In this document: in pieces, positions 45,299-54,265 of the stretch
Layout: every line of letters starts with the position of its first letter
Position numbering within the stretch: the stretch's first letter is position 1
Origin: Salmonirosea aquatica
GTDB taxonomy: Bacteria > Bacteroidota > Bacteroidia > Cytophagales > Spirosomataceae
Length of the DNA stretch: 64,000 bases
Reading direction: 5' to 3'
NCBI RefSeq assembly: GCF_009296315.1
Contig: NZ_WHLY01000004.1
Coordinates: forward strand, 1-64,000
Position numbers and translations under genes: made by a program
Notes under the pieces: model-generated
What the model was told of the DNA's origin: nothing
The model's database searches: none
The model's input: the letters and a program-made list of their open reading frames with translations, nothing else

Positions 45299-46426
45299 AT
45301 GATCTACGTCATCGGCATCTTCATTTCCGTTTTTTTGGCCTCTCTCCTGCTCACCAAAGCCGGACGACATAGGGCGGATATGATTCTGGGGGTCTGGATG
45401 ATTGTCGTCGGCCTGCACCTGTTTGCCTATTACAGTCTGCTAACGGGCCTGATGTACGAATACCCGTTCCTGATCGGCTCCACCCTTCCATTTCCTTTCC
45501 TGCACGGCCCTCTTCTGTTCCTCTATGCCTTTGCACTCACAAAACCCCGGGCGTTGCGTGTGAGGGTCTGGCTGGTACACTCCCTCCTGCCCGTGGGGAT
45601 TATCCTTTCGACCGTACCCTTCTTTTTGCTTCCGGCGGCACGGAAAGCGTATGTTTTTCAACATGAAGGGGAGGGCTACGAAACCTACCTGTTGATCACC
45701 AATATCCTGCTGAGCCTTTCGGGAATCCTGTACATTTACCTCACCAACAGACTCCTGCAGCAGCACAAGAAGCGCTTGGTGGATATATTCTCGAACCAGG
45801 AGAAGGTCAACCTCGATTGGCTGCGGTTTTTGTTTTACGGCATGGGGCTGATCTGGGTTTCAATCATTCTGAGTTTCAGCGATGAGCTAACCTTCAGTCT
45901 GGCTACGGTATTTGTGGTTTTGATAGGGTACTTCGGCATCAGACAGGCCGGTATATTCACCAACCAGGCTTTACCAGACGCGGATGAACCAGTTGCCGAA
46001 GGGGAGTTTACAGCCCCGGAGGAACCGGAGCCGGCCACCCAAAAAAGCAAGTATGCCAAGTCAGGGCTTACCCCTGACGCGGCCAGCGAACTGCACGCCC
46101 GTTTGAAAGACTTGATGGACTCTGAAAAACTGTTCCTTCAACCCGAACTGACCCTGGTGGAATTAGCCAGCCACCTGGACATACATCCCAATTACCTATC
46201 GCAGACGATCAATGAAATGGAGGGCGCGAGTTTTTACGATTACATCAACGGCATGCGGATCGAGGAGTTCAAGCGCCGGGTAAGCCTCGCCGAAAACCAG
46301 AAGTTCACCCTCCTGGCCCTTGCCTTCGATTGTGGCTTCAACTCCAAGTCGGCCTTCAACCGGGTTTTCAAGAAGGCCACCGGGCTTTCTCCATCGCAAT
46401 ACGCCCAGGCCGCCACCAGGGTCTGA
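45299..46426 (+). CDS. Membrane-anchored AraC family regulator
   Basis: 375 residues. The N-terminus MIYVIGIFISVFLASLLLTK starts a seven-helix membrane region (FPFLHGPLLFLYAFALTK, VWLVHSLLPVGIILSTVPFF, LLITNILLSLSGILYIYL, WLRFLFYGMGLIWVSIILSF). An acidic linker with DADEPVAEGEFTAPEEPEPA follows, then an AraC helix-turn-helix pair: LTLVELASHLDIHPNYLSQT and FTLLALAFDCGFNSKSAFNR, with the usual KKATGLSPSQY end. Longer in-frame starts extend through the palindrome and are unlikely. Regulators of this type control adjacent envelope genes; the barrel protein and serine hydrolase genes that follow are the likely targets. Confidence 0.9.
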   Translation: MIYVIGIFISVFLASLLLTKAGRHRADMILGVWMIVVGLHLFAYYSLLTGLMYEYPFLIGSTLPFPFLHGPLLFLYAFALTKPRALRVRVWLVHSLLPVGIILSTVPFFLLPAARKAYVFQHEGEGYETYLLITNILLSLSGILYIYLTNRLLQQHKKRLVDIFSNQEKVNLDWLRFLFYGMGLIWVSIILSFSDELTFSLATVFVVLIGYFGIRQAGIFTNQALPDADEPVAEGEFTAPEEPEPATQKSKYAKSGLTPDAASELHARLKDLMDSEKLFLQPELTLVELASHLDIHPNYLSQTINEMEGASFYDYINGMRIEEFKRRVSLAENQKFTLLALAFDCGFNSKSAFNRVFKKATGLSPSQYAQAATRV

Positions 46427-46554
46427 TTTTCGGCGTCCCACCCCTCAGGGTGGCACCACCTTCACGATCCAAAACGCTTCCCACCTTACAAGGCTGGTCG
46501 TTCGATGGCTATGTTTTACCCAATTTTGCGGCTCAAACAAATCATCAAACAGGT

Positions 46555-47136
46555 ATGTACCCATCAAAATCAATTGTAAGAATCAGCCTGCTGCTCTTCT
46601 TGTTCTTTCCCGCCCGGGGGCAAGCCCCAAGGAACCTCAAAGTTTCGGTGCTGAACGAGGCAACGAGCCTGCCTACCCTGAACGCACTGCCACGGCCCCT
46701 TCATCCCGGCCTGACCATCGGCTCGGATTTCCTGGTAAGCAGCCGTAATCACTGGCAAAGTACCCTGGGCGCCGACCTTTCCTTTTTTCACCATCGCCTC
46801 TCCGAAAATGCACTGATGCTCGACGCTACCTATGGCCTGGGCTACCGGTTTGGCTTTGGCCTGCAGCCCAGGTTTCTGGCCGCGCTGGGCTACAAACACA
46901 CGCTGGCGGCGGGTGAGGTGTACGAATTGCGCAACGGGGGCTACGAAAAAGCGGCGTACTGGGGTAAGTCCCAATTCAACGCCAGGGTAGGTTTCGGACT
47001 GCAATACGCCCTGAACAAAAAGTACAGCCTCACGACCGACTACAAAACGATGGTGGCCCTGCCGTATTCCAAAAAAATAGCTTTTTCCCTGCATACCCTG
47101 CTGAGTGTGGGGATTGAGGTAAACCTTCAAAACTAA
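46555..47136 (+). CDS. Secreted beta-barrel-type protein
   Basis: 193 residues from MYPSKSIVRISLLLFLFFPA, with a signal peptide ending ARGQA. Short amphipathic strands follow (PGLTIGSDFLVSS, STLGADLSFFHH, LMLDATYGLGYRFGFGLQP, RVGFGLQYAL, LLSVGIEVNLQN), ending in a C-terminal strand, so an outer-membrane barrel is likely. It lies 17 bp before the serine hydrolase lipoprotein gene, probably in the same operon. Confidence 0.65.
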   Translation: MYPSKSIVRISLLLFLFFPARGQAPRNLKVSVLNEATSLPTLNALPRPLHPGLTIGSDFLVSSRNHWQSTLGADLSFFHHRLSENALMLDATYGLGYRFGFGLQPRFLAALGYKHTLAAGEVYELRNGGYEKAAYWGKSQFNARVGFGLQYALNKKYSLTTDYKTMVALPYSKKIAFSLHTLLSVGIEVNLQN

Positions 47137-47153
47137 ACATCGAAAAACCCGTC

Positions 47154-48326
47154 ATGAAAACCCTTCCATTAGTCACAGGTCTGCTTTCCACGCTCCTGAC
47201 CCTCGCTTCCTGCGAGCAAATCAAAGAAACCGTTCCGGCCCAAGCCTGCGAAAAAGGAATCAAAAATCACCCGAATGCCGCCCGGTACCAAAAACTGGCC
47301 GACGCCCTGCTGGCCGAGGGCGTAGTGGGCGCGAGCCTGACGGTCATCACGCCGGAGGGTACCTGGAGTTCAGGAATCGGGATGGCCGATCTTAAAAATA
47401 AGGTCAAACTGACCCCATGCCACACGCTACGGGTGGGAAGTGTATCCAAGATATTCGCGGCTACGGCCATTCTGAAATTGCAGGAAGCGGGCAAACTCAA
47501 CCTCGACGACCAGGCGGGCAGGTACCTGCCCGCCGAGTTTGCCAGGAACATCGCCAACGCCGACCAGGCCACCATCCGGCAGTTGCTCAACCATTCCTCG
47601 GGCATCGCAGAGTACTCCAGCCTCTCCAATATTCTTCAAATCCTGAATCTATCGGTGGTGAAGCATTCCGCCGAAGAAAATCTGCGATCCATTTTCGGCA
47701 AGAAGGCCAACTTCAAAGTCGGGGAGCGGGACGAGTATTCCAACTCCAATTTTCTCCTGCTTGCACTCATCATTAAGAAGGTGACGGGCCTGTCGGCTTA
47801 CGGGTACATCACCGAGCACCTCTTAAAGCCCAACGGATTTGAAAACCTATACGCCTCCGCGTCAGTCCCAAGCTCCCTCTCGCGGGCCTACTACGATAGC
47901 AACGACAACGGCTTCATGCTGGACTTGACCGAAATTGAAAACAATGCCGTCGGCGGAGCCGACATGCTGGATGGCGGCATGATCGCCAACTCCTATGATC
48001 TGGCCCGTTTTCACGAAAAGCTCATGACCGGCCAGCTCCTTTCCGCTGCCTCCACGCAGGCGCTCCACGCCTTTACCCCCGTCACCCAAGACGTGGGCGA
48101 AGACCTCAAGCACATCAAAGGGTACAGCCTGGGGCTGATGAAACTGGAAACCAATCAGGGGGTGGCCATCGGGCATTACGGCACCGTACATAGCTTCAAT
48201 GGCATGGTGTTCTATTTCCCGCAGCAGAAAGTCACCATCGCCCTCATCCGGAATTCGGATTCAGCCAAAATCAAAAAGTTCGTCGAGAGCAAGGAGATTT
48301 TTGATTATCTATTTCAGCAGAAGTGA
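47154..48326 (+). CDS. Serine hydrolase lipoprotein (class C beta-lactamase family)
   Basis: 390 residues with a lipobox LTLASC (Cys20). The fold carries SxxK in VGSVSKIF (Ser96, Lys99), the second motif in ERDEYSNSNF (Tyr-Ser-Asn), and an HYGTVHSFNG loop in place of KTG. The family includes D-aminopeptidases, esterases and PBP-like enzymes; HYG instead of KTG makes a true beta-lactamase less likely. Unlike the relative at 15916 this one is intact and has no C-terminal barrel domain. It follows the barrel protein and the AraC-type regulator. Confidence 0.87.
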   Translation: MKTLPLVTGLLSTLLTLASCEQIKETVPAQACEKGIKNHPNAARYQKLADALLAEGVVGASLTVITPEGTWSSGIGMADLKNKVKLTPCHTLRVGSVSKIFAATAILKLQEAGKLNLDDQAGRYLPAEFARNIANADQATIRQLLNHSSGIAEYSSLSNILQILNLSVVKHSAEENLRSIFGKKANFKVGERDEYSNSNFLLLALIIKKVTGLSAYGYITEHLLKPNGFENLYASASVPSSLSRAYYDSNDNGFMLDLTEIENNAVGGADMLDGGMIANSYDLARFHEKLMTGQLLSAASTQALHAFTPVTQDVGEDLKHIKGYSLGLMKLETNQGVAIGHYGTVHSFNGMVFYFPQQKVTIALIRNSDSAKIKKFVESKEIFDYLFQQK

Positions 48327-48534
48327 ATCGGATACCTATTTCTTGACAACAGTCAACAGATGCCTGTAAACCTGAAACTACTAGTTTATGAAGAACGAAC
48401 AAAACAGCAATCAGGAGATTGAAAATACAGTGGATAAGGAATTTTCCGCACAGGCCACACCCAACCCTAGCCACAGGTTGAAATTTTAAAAGGTAAACAT
48501 TCTCAAAAGAATGAATCTATAAAGTATAAATTGA

Positions 48535-49242
48535 ATGGAACCGCTTACCGAAATTAACAAAAGAAACGCCATTACCACAAGCCTATGCTTTATAGTGGCG
48601 GCGGTGACGTCAATAGTTGGCAAGCTGCTTTATGCCCCCGTTCTGGCAGATCCTGACTATTTGACCACAGGTTTCCTGCATTCAGATCAGGTCGTTTTAG
48701 GGGCAGTTTTTGAGTTGATTCTAGCCACTGCAGCCGTCGGCACCGGGATATTCATGTACCCCATCTTGCGCAAAGTCGACGAAAGCCTGGGGTTGGGATA
48801 CGTGATTTTCCGGACTTTGGAAGTGGTGTTTATCTTAGTCGGATTAGTCGGTGTACTGGCATTGATTACACTTAGCAAATCGTTTACGGCTTCTAGCACG
48901 CCCGACTATAAGCATTTTCATTCCATTGGGGAAGTTCTGAAAGGCGTCCACGATTGGGCGTTTATTTTAGGACCCAATTTCATGCTAGGTATCAATACAT
49001 TCGTGTACAGCTTTATTTTTTACCGGTCGGCGCTACTGCCCAGAAAAATTGCACTGCTGGGCCTTGTAGCCGCAATCCTGATTTGCGTCGCTTCGCTTTT
49101 GGAACTGTTCGGTGTCATTCAACAAGTATCGGTAGCTGGCTTTCTGTTTGCACTTCCGATCTTCATCTATGAAATGATTGTAGCCATTTGGCTGCTTTCC
49201 AAAGGCTTTGGTTTAAAGCATGGGCACTTAATCAGTTTTTGA
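48535..49242 (+). CDS. DUF4386 family membrane protein
   Basis: 235 residues with six or seven membrane helices. Family signs are MEPLTEINKRNAITTSLCFI, VLGAVFELILATAAVGTGIF, GYVIFRTLEVVFILVGLVGV, GPNFMLGINTFVYSFIFYRS and LPRKIALLGLVAAILICVAS. It is a distant paralogue of the gene at 43648. It stands alone with 200-bp gaps on each side. The function is unknown. Confidence 0.87.
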   Translation: MEPLTEINKRNAITTSLCFIVAAVTSIVGKLLYAPVLADPDYLTTGFLHSDQVVLGAVFELILATAAVGTGIFMYPILRKVDESLGLGYVIFRTLEVVFILVGLVGVLALITLSKSFTASSTPDYKHFHSIGEVLKGVHDWAFILGPNFMLGINTFVYSFIFYRSALLPRKIALLGLVAAILICVASLLELFGVIQQVSVAGFLFALPIFIYEMIVAIWLLSKGFGLKHGHLISF

Positions 49243-49389
49243 CTTGGTATATAGTTTGAAAGAATACCGCGCTACTGTGAATTTTTACAAACCAAATCCC
49301 AATGAAATGAGAGCCTTTATAAATACTTCCTAAGTGGGTCAAGAACCTCCTTCTTAACCAAAGTTAATAGACGGCAAAATCGCCCTTTC

Positions 49390-49397
49390 TACTTTTG
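49390..49397 (+). promoter_or_regulatory. -7 box of the LA_2272-type gene
   Basis: TACTTTTG at 49390-49397 matches TAnnTTTG exactly, 26 bases before the ATG at 49424. Confidence 0.55.
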
Positions 49398-49423
49398 CCA
49401 TCACATTTACAAATCTTAAAGCC

Positions 49424-50404
49424 ATGAAAAGAATCATCTTTCTAGTATTACCGCAGTTGGCCAGCATTGCCAACGCCCAAACCACCACGCAGCCATTCCA
49501 CTTTTCGGTAGTACAGTCGGTCGGCACCAATGGTGCTGACAGCAAAAACCGCAACTACCATTTCTCTCTCAACCTGCTTTCGGGTACAGTCAATAGCATA
49601 AAAGGAGTTGAGATTGGGGCGCTTTACAACCAAAATCAAGGCGATTTGACGGGCTGCCAAAGCTCGGGACTGCTTAACGTCACCAAAGGTAACGTCACTG
49701 GCTACCAAACGGCGGGACTGACCAATATCTCAGGCGATGTGAAAGGCTTCCAGGAAGCGGGTTTGTCGAACCATGCTCAAAATGTCAATGGCGTGCAGTT
49801 GGCCGGACTGGCCAATACGGCCAAAGAGGTCTTCGGTGTGCAATTAGGTGGATTGTTTAATAAGGCTACCCGCCTCAGGGGATATCAGATCGGCCTCATC
49901 AACATATCGGATTCCATCGAAAAGGGAGGTGGAATAGGGCTGGTCAACGTCTATAGGAATGGCGGATACCGCGAGGTAGAAGTCTTCTTTGCCGACTACC
50001 AGCATGTGGGGTTGAGTTACAAATCAGGGGTTGAATCCCTGTACTCGATCGTCTCGTTGGGCTACAATTCTTTGGATACGCCCCTTTTCAGCGCTGGTTT
50101 CGGCATCGGCAGTCTGACCGGGTTGAAAGCCGACTGGTACTTCAAGCCTGAAATCATATGGTACAACTACCTGACAAAAGACCTTAGTTTCAAAACCGCC
50201 ACCCAGTCGACTCACCTTCGGCTAGGCATCATGAAAAGGATGAATAAGCTGTCGCTTACACTTTACCCAAGTGTTTACTACGCCAACATTCCCAAGGGTC
50301 TGGAAGGAAAGTTAACTAAAACAGGCGAGTTTAAGCCCTTCGCGCAGAACAAGAACGGTCAGTTCGGATTCGGACTTGGACTTGGGATAGCGTTTTTGAA
50401 GTAA
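49424..50404 (+). CDS. LA_2272 family surface repeat protein
   Basis: 326 residues with a signal peptide (MKRIIFLVLPQLASIANAQ). The centre is built of short glycine-rich repeats of the form GxQxxGLxNxxxxVxG: GCQSSGLLNVTKGNVTG, GYQTAGLTNISGDVKG, GFQEAGLSNHAQNVNG, GVQLAGLANTAKEVFG, GVQLGGLFNKATRLRG, GYQIGLINISD. The pattern is that of LA_2272-type surface proteins and predicts a stacked beta structure. The C-terminal 130 residues look barrel-like and end FGFGLGLGIAFLK, a typical outer-membrane terminus. The trypsin-like protease gene follows by 21 bp. Confidence 0.8.
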   Translation: MKRIIFLVLPQLASIANAQTTTQPFHFSVVQSVGTNGADSKNRNYHFSLNLLSGTVNSIKGVEIGALYNQNQGDLTGCQSSGLLNVTKGNVTGYQTAGLTNISGDVKGFQEAGLSNHAQNVNGVQLAGLANTAKEVFGVQLGGLFNKATRLRGYQIGLINISDSIEKGGGIGLVNVYRNGGYREVEVFFADYQHVGLSYKSGVESLYSIVSLGYNSLDTPLFSAGFGIGSLTGLKADWYFKPEIIWYNYLTKDLSFKTATQSTHLRLGIMKRMNKLSLTLYPSVYYANIPKGLEGKLTKTGEFKPFAQNKNGQFGFGLGLGIAFLK

Positions 50405-50425
50405 GGTAATATTAAATATTATTCT

Positions 50426-51433
50426 ATGAGATCAAGATTAATTTTGCTGGCTTTCCTTGCTGGCGTACTATGGATTTTTCAGTCTTGCTCAAAAGCTACC
50501 GTTCAATTACCCGTTGATACGTCACGTCTTATGCGAATAGAAGATGTGTTGCAGGGTGATGATCACCAACTACTAGATCTGCTTAACATAGTCAGGGGCA
50601 GCGTAGGAAAGAGAGGGCCAGGCTCAAAAACCATTTGGAGTACGAAAAACGATTTTGGATTGGGACTTTACGTTAGCGCAAACCATGTGTACGGCCTCAA
50701 CAGTTGGCGTACGAGGAGTGCCGAATATTTTGATTTGGCAACTGTAAATCCAGGGATTTTTGAAACCTCACAAATCCCACCTGAGAATGGATATAGTGAA
50801 TTGGGAACTACTTTGACGGCGGACTTCCCCCTCATGCATTTCGATATTTCTGTTTCTGCCACAAATACCACGATTCTGCCTTCTGAGGATTTTTATTTGG
50901 GTATCGTTGACAATCAGCGGGTAAAGCAGGGAATGTTTCCACAATATCCGGTCCTGGTGCAAACCAATGCTCCCTTGCAGATGTACGACCCGGGTAATCG
51001 CTCGAAAGCTGACCAAACCTGGAATGAACCCATAAAAGGGGAAAGGGCAATCCTGGTAGGCTATCCGCAAGATGTGGTGAATTACCCAAATGGTGCGGTC
51101 GCTTACGGGAAGATTCTATCGGACAAAGAAGCAGAATCCATCCTCACCCAATTACGGAGTGCCGGCGATTCAGAAGGCGATATTCCCTACAATTCCCTGA
51201 TAGAATTTATTGTAGAAGCACCGGGGATAGCTGGTATGAGCGGAGGCGGAGTCTTCAATTCAACAGGGCAGCTTTTGGGCATTATGGTGAGAGGCAGTGA
51301 AGTGGAAAATGTGCCCAGGATAATCAGAGCGGTGAAAGTATCCCATATAAATTCAAAGTTGAAGAAGTTTTATAGCAGTTTACCGCAGGCAGACAAGGAT
51401 AAGATAAGATCCTATGTCAGTGGAGAACTGTAA
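50426..51433 (+). CDS. Trypsin-like serine protease lipoprotein
   Basis: 335 residues with a lipobox ending WIFQSC (Cys21). A chymotrypsin-type triad can be picked out: His87 in LYVSANHVYG, an aspartate in TADFPLMHFDIS (Asp133 or Asp140) and Ser272 in GIAGMSGGGVFNSTGQLLGI, the normal GxSGG loop. It sits right after the LA_2272-type repeat protein with 21 bp between them, so the two probably form a surface pair, the protease perhaps trimming or anchoring the repeat protein. No PDZ domain. The triad is seen; the partnership is inferred. Confidence 0.83.
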   Translation: MRSRLILLAFLAGVLWIFQSCSKATVQLPVDTSRLMRIEDVLQGDDHQLLDLLNIVRGSVGKRGPGSKTIWSTKNDFGLGLYVSANHVYGLNSWRTRSAEYFDLATVNPGIFETSQIPPENGYSELGTTLTADFPLMHFDISVSATNTTILPSEDFYLGIVDNQRVKQGMFPQYPVLVQTNAPLQMYDPGNRSKADQTWNEPIKGERAILVGYPQDVVNYPNGAVAYGKILSDKEAESILTQLRSAGDSEGDIPYNSLIEFIVEAPGIAGMSGGGVFNSTGQLLGIMVRGSEVENVPRIIRAVKVSHINSKLKKFYSSLPQADKDKIRSYVSGEL

Positions 51434-51576
51434 GCTGAGTACTAAAAACAATGCAAGTCAGAGCTTAAATTCAATCATAACAAAAATTGCAATACAGATG
51501 CTTATTTTAATTTTTGATTATGTAAAAAATATGATCGTTATATTTTAGGATTACGAGTCATTTGAAAAAATTTAGA

Positions 51577-52002
51577 ATGATACTCCAAAATTATTCATCA
51601 AGTTGGATTGACGATTTCAAAAATATTAAAAGTGAAATCGATATTGCTTTGATTGGAATATTTTATACCATTGAACACGTTGGAAGTACTCCTGTGCCAA
51701 ACCTGGATTTAAAGCCAATTATCGACATTGATATTATCTATTCAATTCAAGTGGATCTCATTATAATAGAGTTGGGTTTAAAAACCATTGGATACTACCA
51801 CAATGAAAATCAGGGTATTGAAGATCGAGATGTATTCTAAAGGGATGGTAAAATGAAAAATGGAATCTTAGATACAGTAAATCACCATCTTTATGTTTGT
51901 TCGGCTGAAAGTAAAGCATTCGAAAGACATCTTTTATCCCGAAATTATTTGAGGAAAAATGAATGGGCAAGAAAAAAATATCAATTTACTAGCCTCAGGT
52001 AA
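51577..52002 (+). pseudogene. GrpB-like nucleotidyltransferase, in-frame stop
   Basis: From MILQNYSSSWIDDFKNIKSE the protein has the family core IEHVGSTPVPNLDLKPIIDI. The frame hits TAA at 51838-51840, after EDRDVF, but continues in the same frame RDGKMKNGILDTVNHHLYVC, SAESKAFERHLLSRNYLRKN to TAA at 52000-52002. One base change (a lysine or glutamate codon to TAA) explains the stop. The last part of a normal GrpB protein is missing. The stretch is AT-rich, unlike the genes to its left. Confidence 0.75.
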
Positions 52003-52032
52003 TATTCTATTGCCAAAAAAACTTGAAAACAC

Positions 52033-52332
52033 ATGGAAAGAAGTGAAGCAAAACTTGATGGTGTTGAACAAATTCAAATAGTCAGAAATTCCGTGATCGA
52101 AAACACATTATCGAACCCTGCTCTTATAACAGATACCGACTGTAAAAAATTTATATTTAAAAGAGGGAAAGGTTGGGTATGTGAAATTAATAACCATATC
52201 GTTGTGTTCTCTATTGTCGACTTAGAAGGCAATAAAGCTTGGGCATTGTTTTTACAACCTAAATTTGAAAGGCAGGGGATTGATAAGCAAATACATGAAA
52301 TTATGGTTGACTGGTATTTTGCTCAAAATTAG
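52033..52332 (+). CDS. GNAT acetyltransferase, probably C-terminally truncated
   Basis: 99 residues: MERSEAKLDGVEQIQIVRNS, NPALITDTDCKKFIFKRGKG, WVCEINNHIVVFSIVDLEGN and KAWALFLQPKFERQGIDKQI. The last part holds the R/Q-x-x-G-x-G/A-like acetyl-CoA loop, with G changed to D in RQGIDK. Related full-length proteins continue about 50 residues (the strand with the FY motif); here the gene stops at 52330-52332, four bases inside the convergent Crp gene. It is probably a truncated member of the AT-rich cassette block. Confidence 0.6.
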   Translation: MERSEAKLDGVEQIQIVRNSVIENTLSNPALITDTDCKKFIFKRGKGWVCEINNHIVVFSIVDLEGNKAWALFLQPKFERQGIDKQIHEIMVDWYFAQN

Positions 52333-52916
52333 CAGAGTACCCTCTCTTTTTCGAGAATTCTTGCTCTTAGTCTGCTCAATGATTGAGGTTTGATACCTAA
52401 ATAGCTCGCTAATTGGTGTTGTGGAACACGTTGTACCAGGTCTGGTCTTTTTTGTATTAAGTTCAGGTACCGTTGTTCAGGCGATGAAGTCTTAAATTCG
52501 TCAAAATTAATTTGTTGCTTTACAAATAGCTCTTCGTTTAATTTGCGAAAAAGTAGTTCAAATTTGGGAAATTTTTCAAACATAATAGCTTCCATTTTAG
52601 GGTCTCCTTCTGATACAATACAATCTTCTACACAGGCAATATAATATTTAGATGGCTTTTTGTCAACAGCGCAATGCGGATTTATACCCTCTAATTCAGT
52701 ATAAAATTCAGTAGTTTTTTCTATCCCTTCTGTCAAATAAAAAATTCTTATACAACCCTTTAATATGAAATAGCTTTTATTTGATATTTCGCCTTCTTTT
52801 AAAAGAAAAGAACCTTTTTTGTATGATTTAAAAGTGTTTATCTTTATAAATTCTTTTTCTTCTTCTTCTGTTAAAGAAATGTATTTTGAAATAAAATTAA
52901 ATATTAATTTTTCCAT
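52329..52916 (-). CDS. Crp/Fnr family regulator (third copy)
   Basis: 195 residues, intact and AT-rich. The sensor roll has KKGSFLLKEGEISNKSYFIL, GCIRIFYLTEGIEKTTEFYT, then a dimer helix and the DNA-binding part DEFKTSSPEQRYLNLIQKRP with VPQHQLASYLGIKPQSLSRL. The sequence is the same subtype as the broken gene at 44412, differing by base composition, so the two came from different sources rather than by recent tandem duplication. It overlaps the truncated GNAT by four bases, tail to tail. Confidence 0.88.
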   Translation of the reverse strand: MEKLIFNFISKYISLTEEEEKEFIKINTFKSYKKGSFLLKEGEISNKSYFILKGCIRIFYLTEGIEKTTEFYTELEGINPHCAVDKKPSKYYIACVEDCIVSEGDPKMEAIMFEKFPKFELLFRKLNEELFVKQQINFDEFKTSSPEQRYLNLIQKRPDLVQRVPQHQLASYLGIKPQSLSRLRARILEKERVLC

Positions 52917-53323
52917 TATTTTTATTATCTAGTTTGTTTTTGTATTTAGTTACACTTGCCACCAACGCCCGGTGGCTTGATTAAGTTGTCTGAGTGAAAA
53001 CCAAAGGTTTGAACGAATAGCAATTTCATCAAGCCGCCAGTTGTACGCAGTCGGCAGGGTAGATAAGGAAGCAAAAATCCAATATAGCCAGAATGATAAA
53101 ATATTTTGCAATTATTAATTTGTGAAGTCTATTATCATCGCTTTTGTCTACTTTGGGGCCTCCGATGACAAGTTCCCCAGGCTCCGGAGTTAGACAAAAA
53201 CTGGCCGTCTGAGATTCCCGTCCTTATTGCGTCGTAACTCCTTTATATACGCAAGTTTAGCACTAGTTTTTGTATTTAGGTGTACCTTTCTTATTTTTCA
53301 TTGTAATTCTGATGTCTTACTTT
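52917..53323. other. Intergenic region of the AT-rich block with a hairpin motif
   Basis: No gene. It holds CTTGCCACCAAC (52955-52966), whose GCCACC pairs with GGTGGC at 52971-52976, and an imperfect larger repeat (GGTGGCTTGAT near 52971 with ATCAAGCCGCC near 53027-53037). The same 12-mer occurs inverted at 61514-61525. Confidence 0.5.
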
Positions 53324-53541
53324 TTAAATTTTCATAATTCCCAATATCTTGCTGAGGAGGTTACCAGAACACTCTTTTGACCCATTCAATTCGTTGAATT
53401 GGCCTTTAATATTATCGAGCTTACGCCTACTTATGTATGTATATTGCAAGGTAGTATTGATGTCGTTGTGGTCCAACAATTCTTGTATAAATTTAGCAAA
53501 CGGCTTTCTTATAAAGGTATTTGTTTCGTCATAAACTGAAT
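53324..53541 (-). pseudogene. Tyrosine recombinase C-terminal remnant
   Basis: The minus strand reads VYDETNTFIRKPFAKFIQEL and LLDHNDINTTLQYTYISRRK, then LDNIKGQFNEL, to TAA at 53324-53326. This is the end of a phage-integrase-type catalytic domain: L-x-H-x-x-x-x-T-T is the second-histidine box and YTYIS holds the nucleophile tyrosine. The rest of the domain (R-K-HxxR) is gone; the upstream edge meets the end of an IS5-like remnant at about 53544. Confidence 0.7.
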
Positions 53542-53543
53542 TA

Positions 53544-53690
53544 GAGCGTGTTTGGAAATTAAGTTTGGTTATCTAAGTCGATTCGTTACAAGATCATCTG
53601 GATATTGGCTAGCATCAGCCAACCAACCGAAGAAGATACTGTAAGCTCGTAATCCTTGACTATTCGGCGGAAATCAAACTCATTAATTTG
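53544..53690 (-). mobile_element. IS5-family remnant (end and transposase tail)
   Basis: GAGCGTGTTTGG at 53544-53555 looks like the terminal inverted repeat of Bacteroidota IS5 elements. The minus strand reads EFDFRRIVKDYELTVSSSVG then WLMLANIQMIL, stopping at 53586-53588. This is the last transposase helix region (F-RR--KDYE--- plus the LANIQMIL end). Everything upstream is replaced by other sequence. Confidence 0.6.
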
Positions 53691-53739
53691 ACCGGCCATA
53701 TTATAGGTTTTTACTTCAATATGTTGACTACCAGTGTCA

Positions 53740-54265
53740 TTGTACTGCTCATCATCATTCTGGGCTTGGTATGGACGATCAAGCTCGGCCACGAGAAAGC
53801 ATCCACCTTGTTAAGGCGTCTAAATCGCACGGGTGAGCCCATCCCACTCTCTTTCAAATCCGCTCCATAAGGATCTTAATGAACTAGGCAGGTTTTATAA
53901 GTCCGTCTATATCTTCAGGTACAGTAGCCAGGTAGATCTGTGGAAGCCCTGCTCTCCAAAGTGGAAAACGCGAGCCACTTCTTCAAAGGGGTTATGCGAG
54001 GCAACCCCTGGGAATTCAACTGGAACGCGCCGCGCCGCGCACCATAACCAGCCTATCGCGGAAGGGTGCAAGCGGCTGATCATAAACTCGATCATTATTA
54101 CAACCTGCTATTGCATTCCAACTGATATGCAATTGTAAACCGGATAAACACTGGCAGGAGTTGGTGCAGGCTAATTCTCATTCATCGACCCACATCTGTC
54201 ATCACATCAACTTGCACATGGTCGCCGCTGCGGGGGAACTTGACTACGCTCAGCAACAGGTGAAG
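53740..54265 (+). mobile_element. Tn3-family transposase C-terminal remnant
   Basis: In shifting frames the plus strand gives TIKLGHEKASTLLRRLN, LHKDLNELGRFYKSVYIFRY, KVENASHFFKGVMRGNPWEF (reconstructed across shifts), QPIAEGCKRLIINSII, and WQELVQANSHSSTHICHHIN followed by LHMVAAAGELDYA. The order matches the C-terminal DDE part of Tn3 TnpA, where -IAE-CKRLI-N-II- and the final HINLHGE-D motifs are typical. Many stops and shifts show it is dead. Confidence 0.6.
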
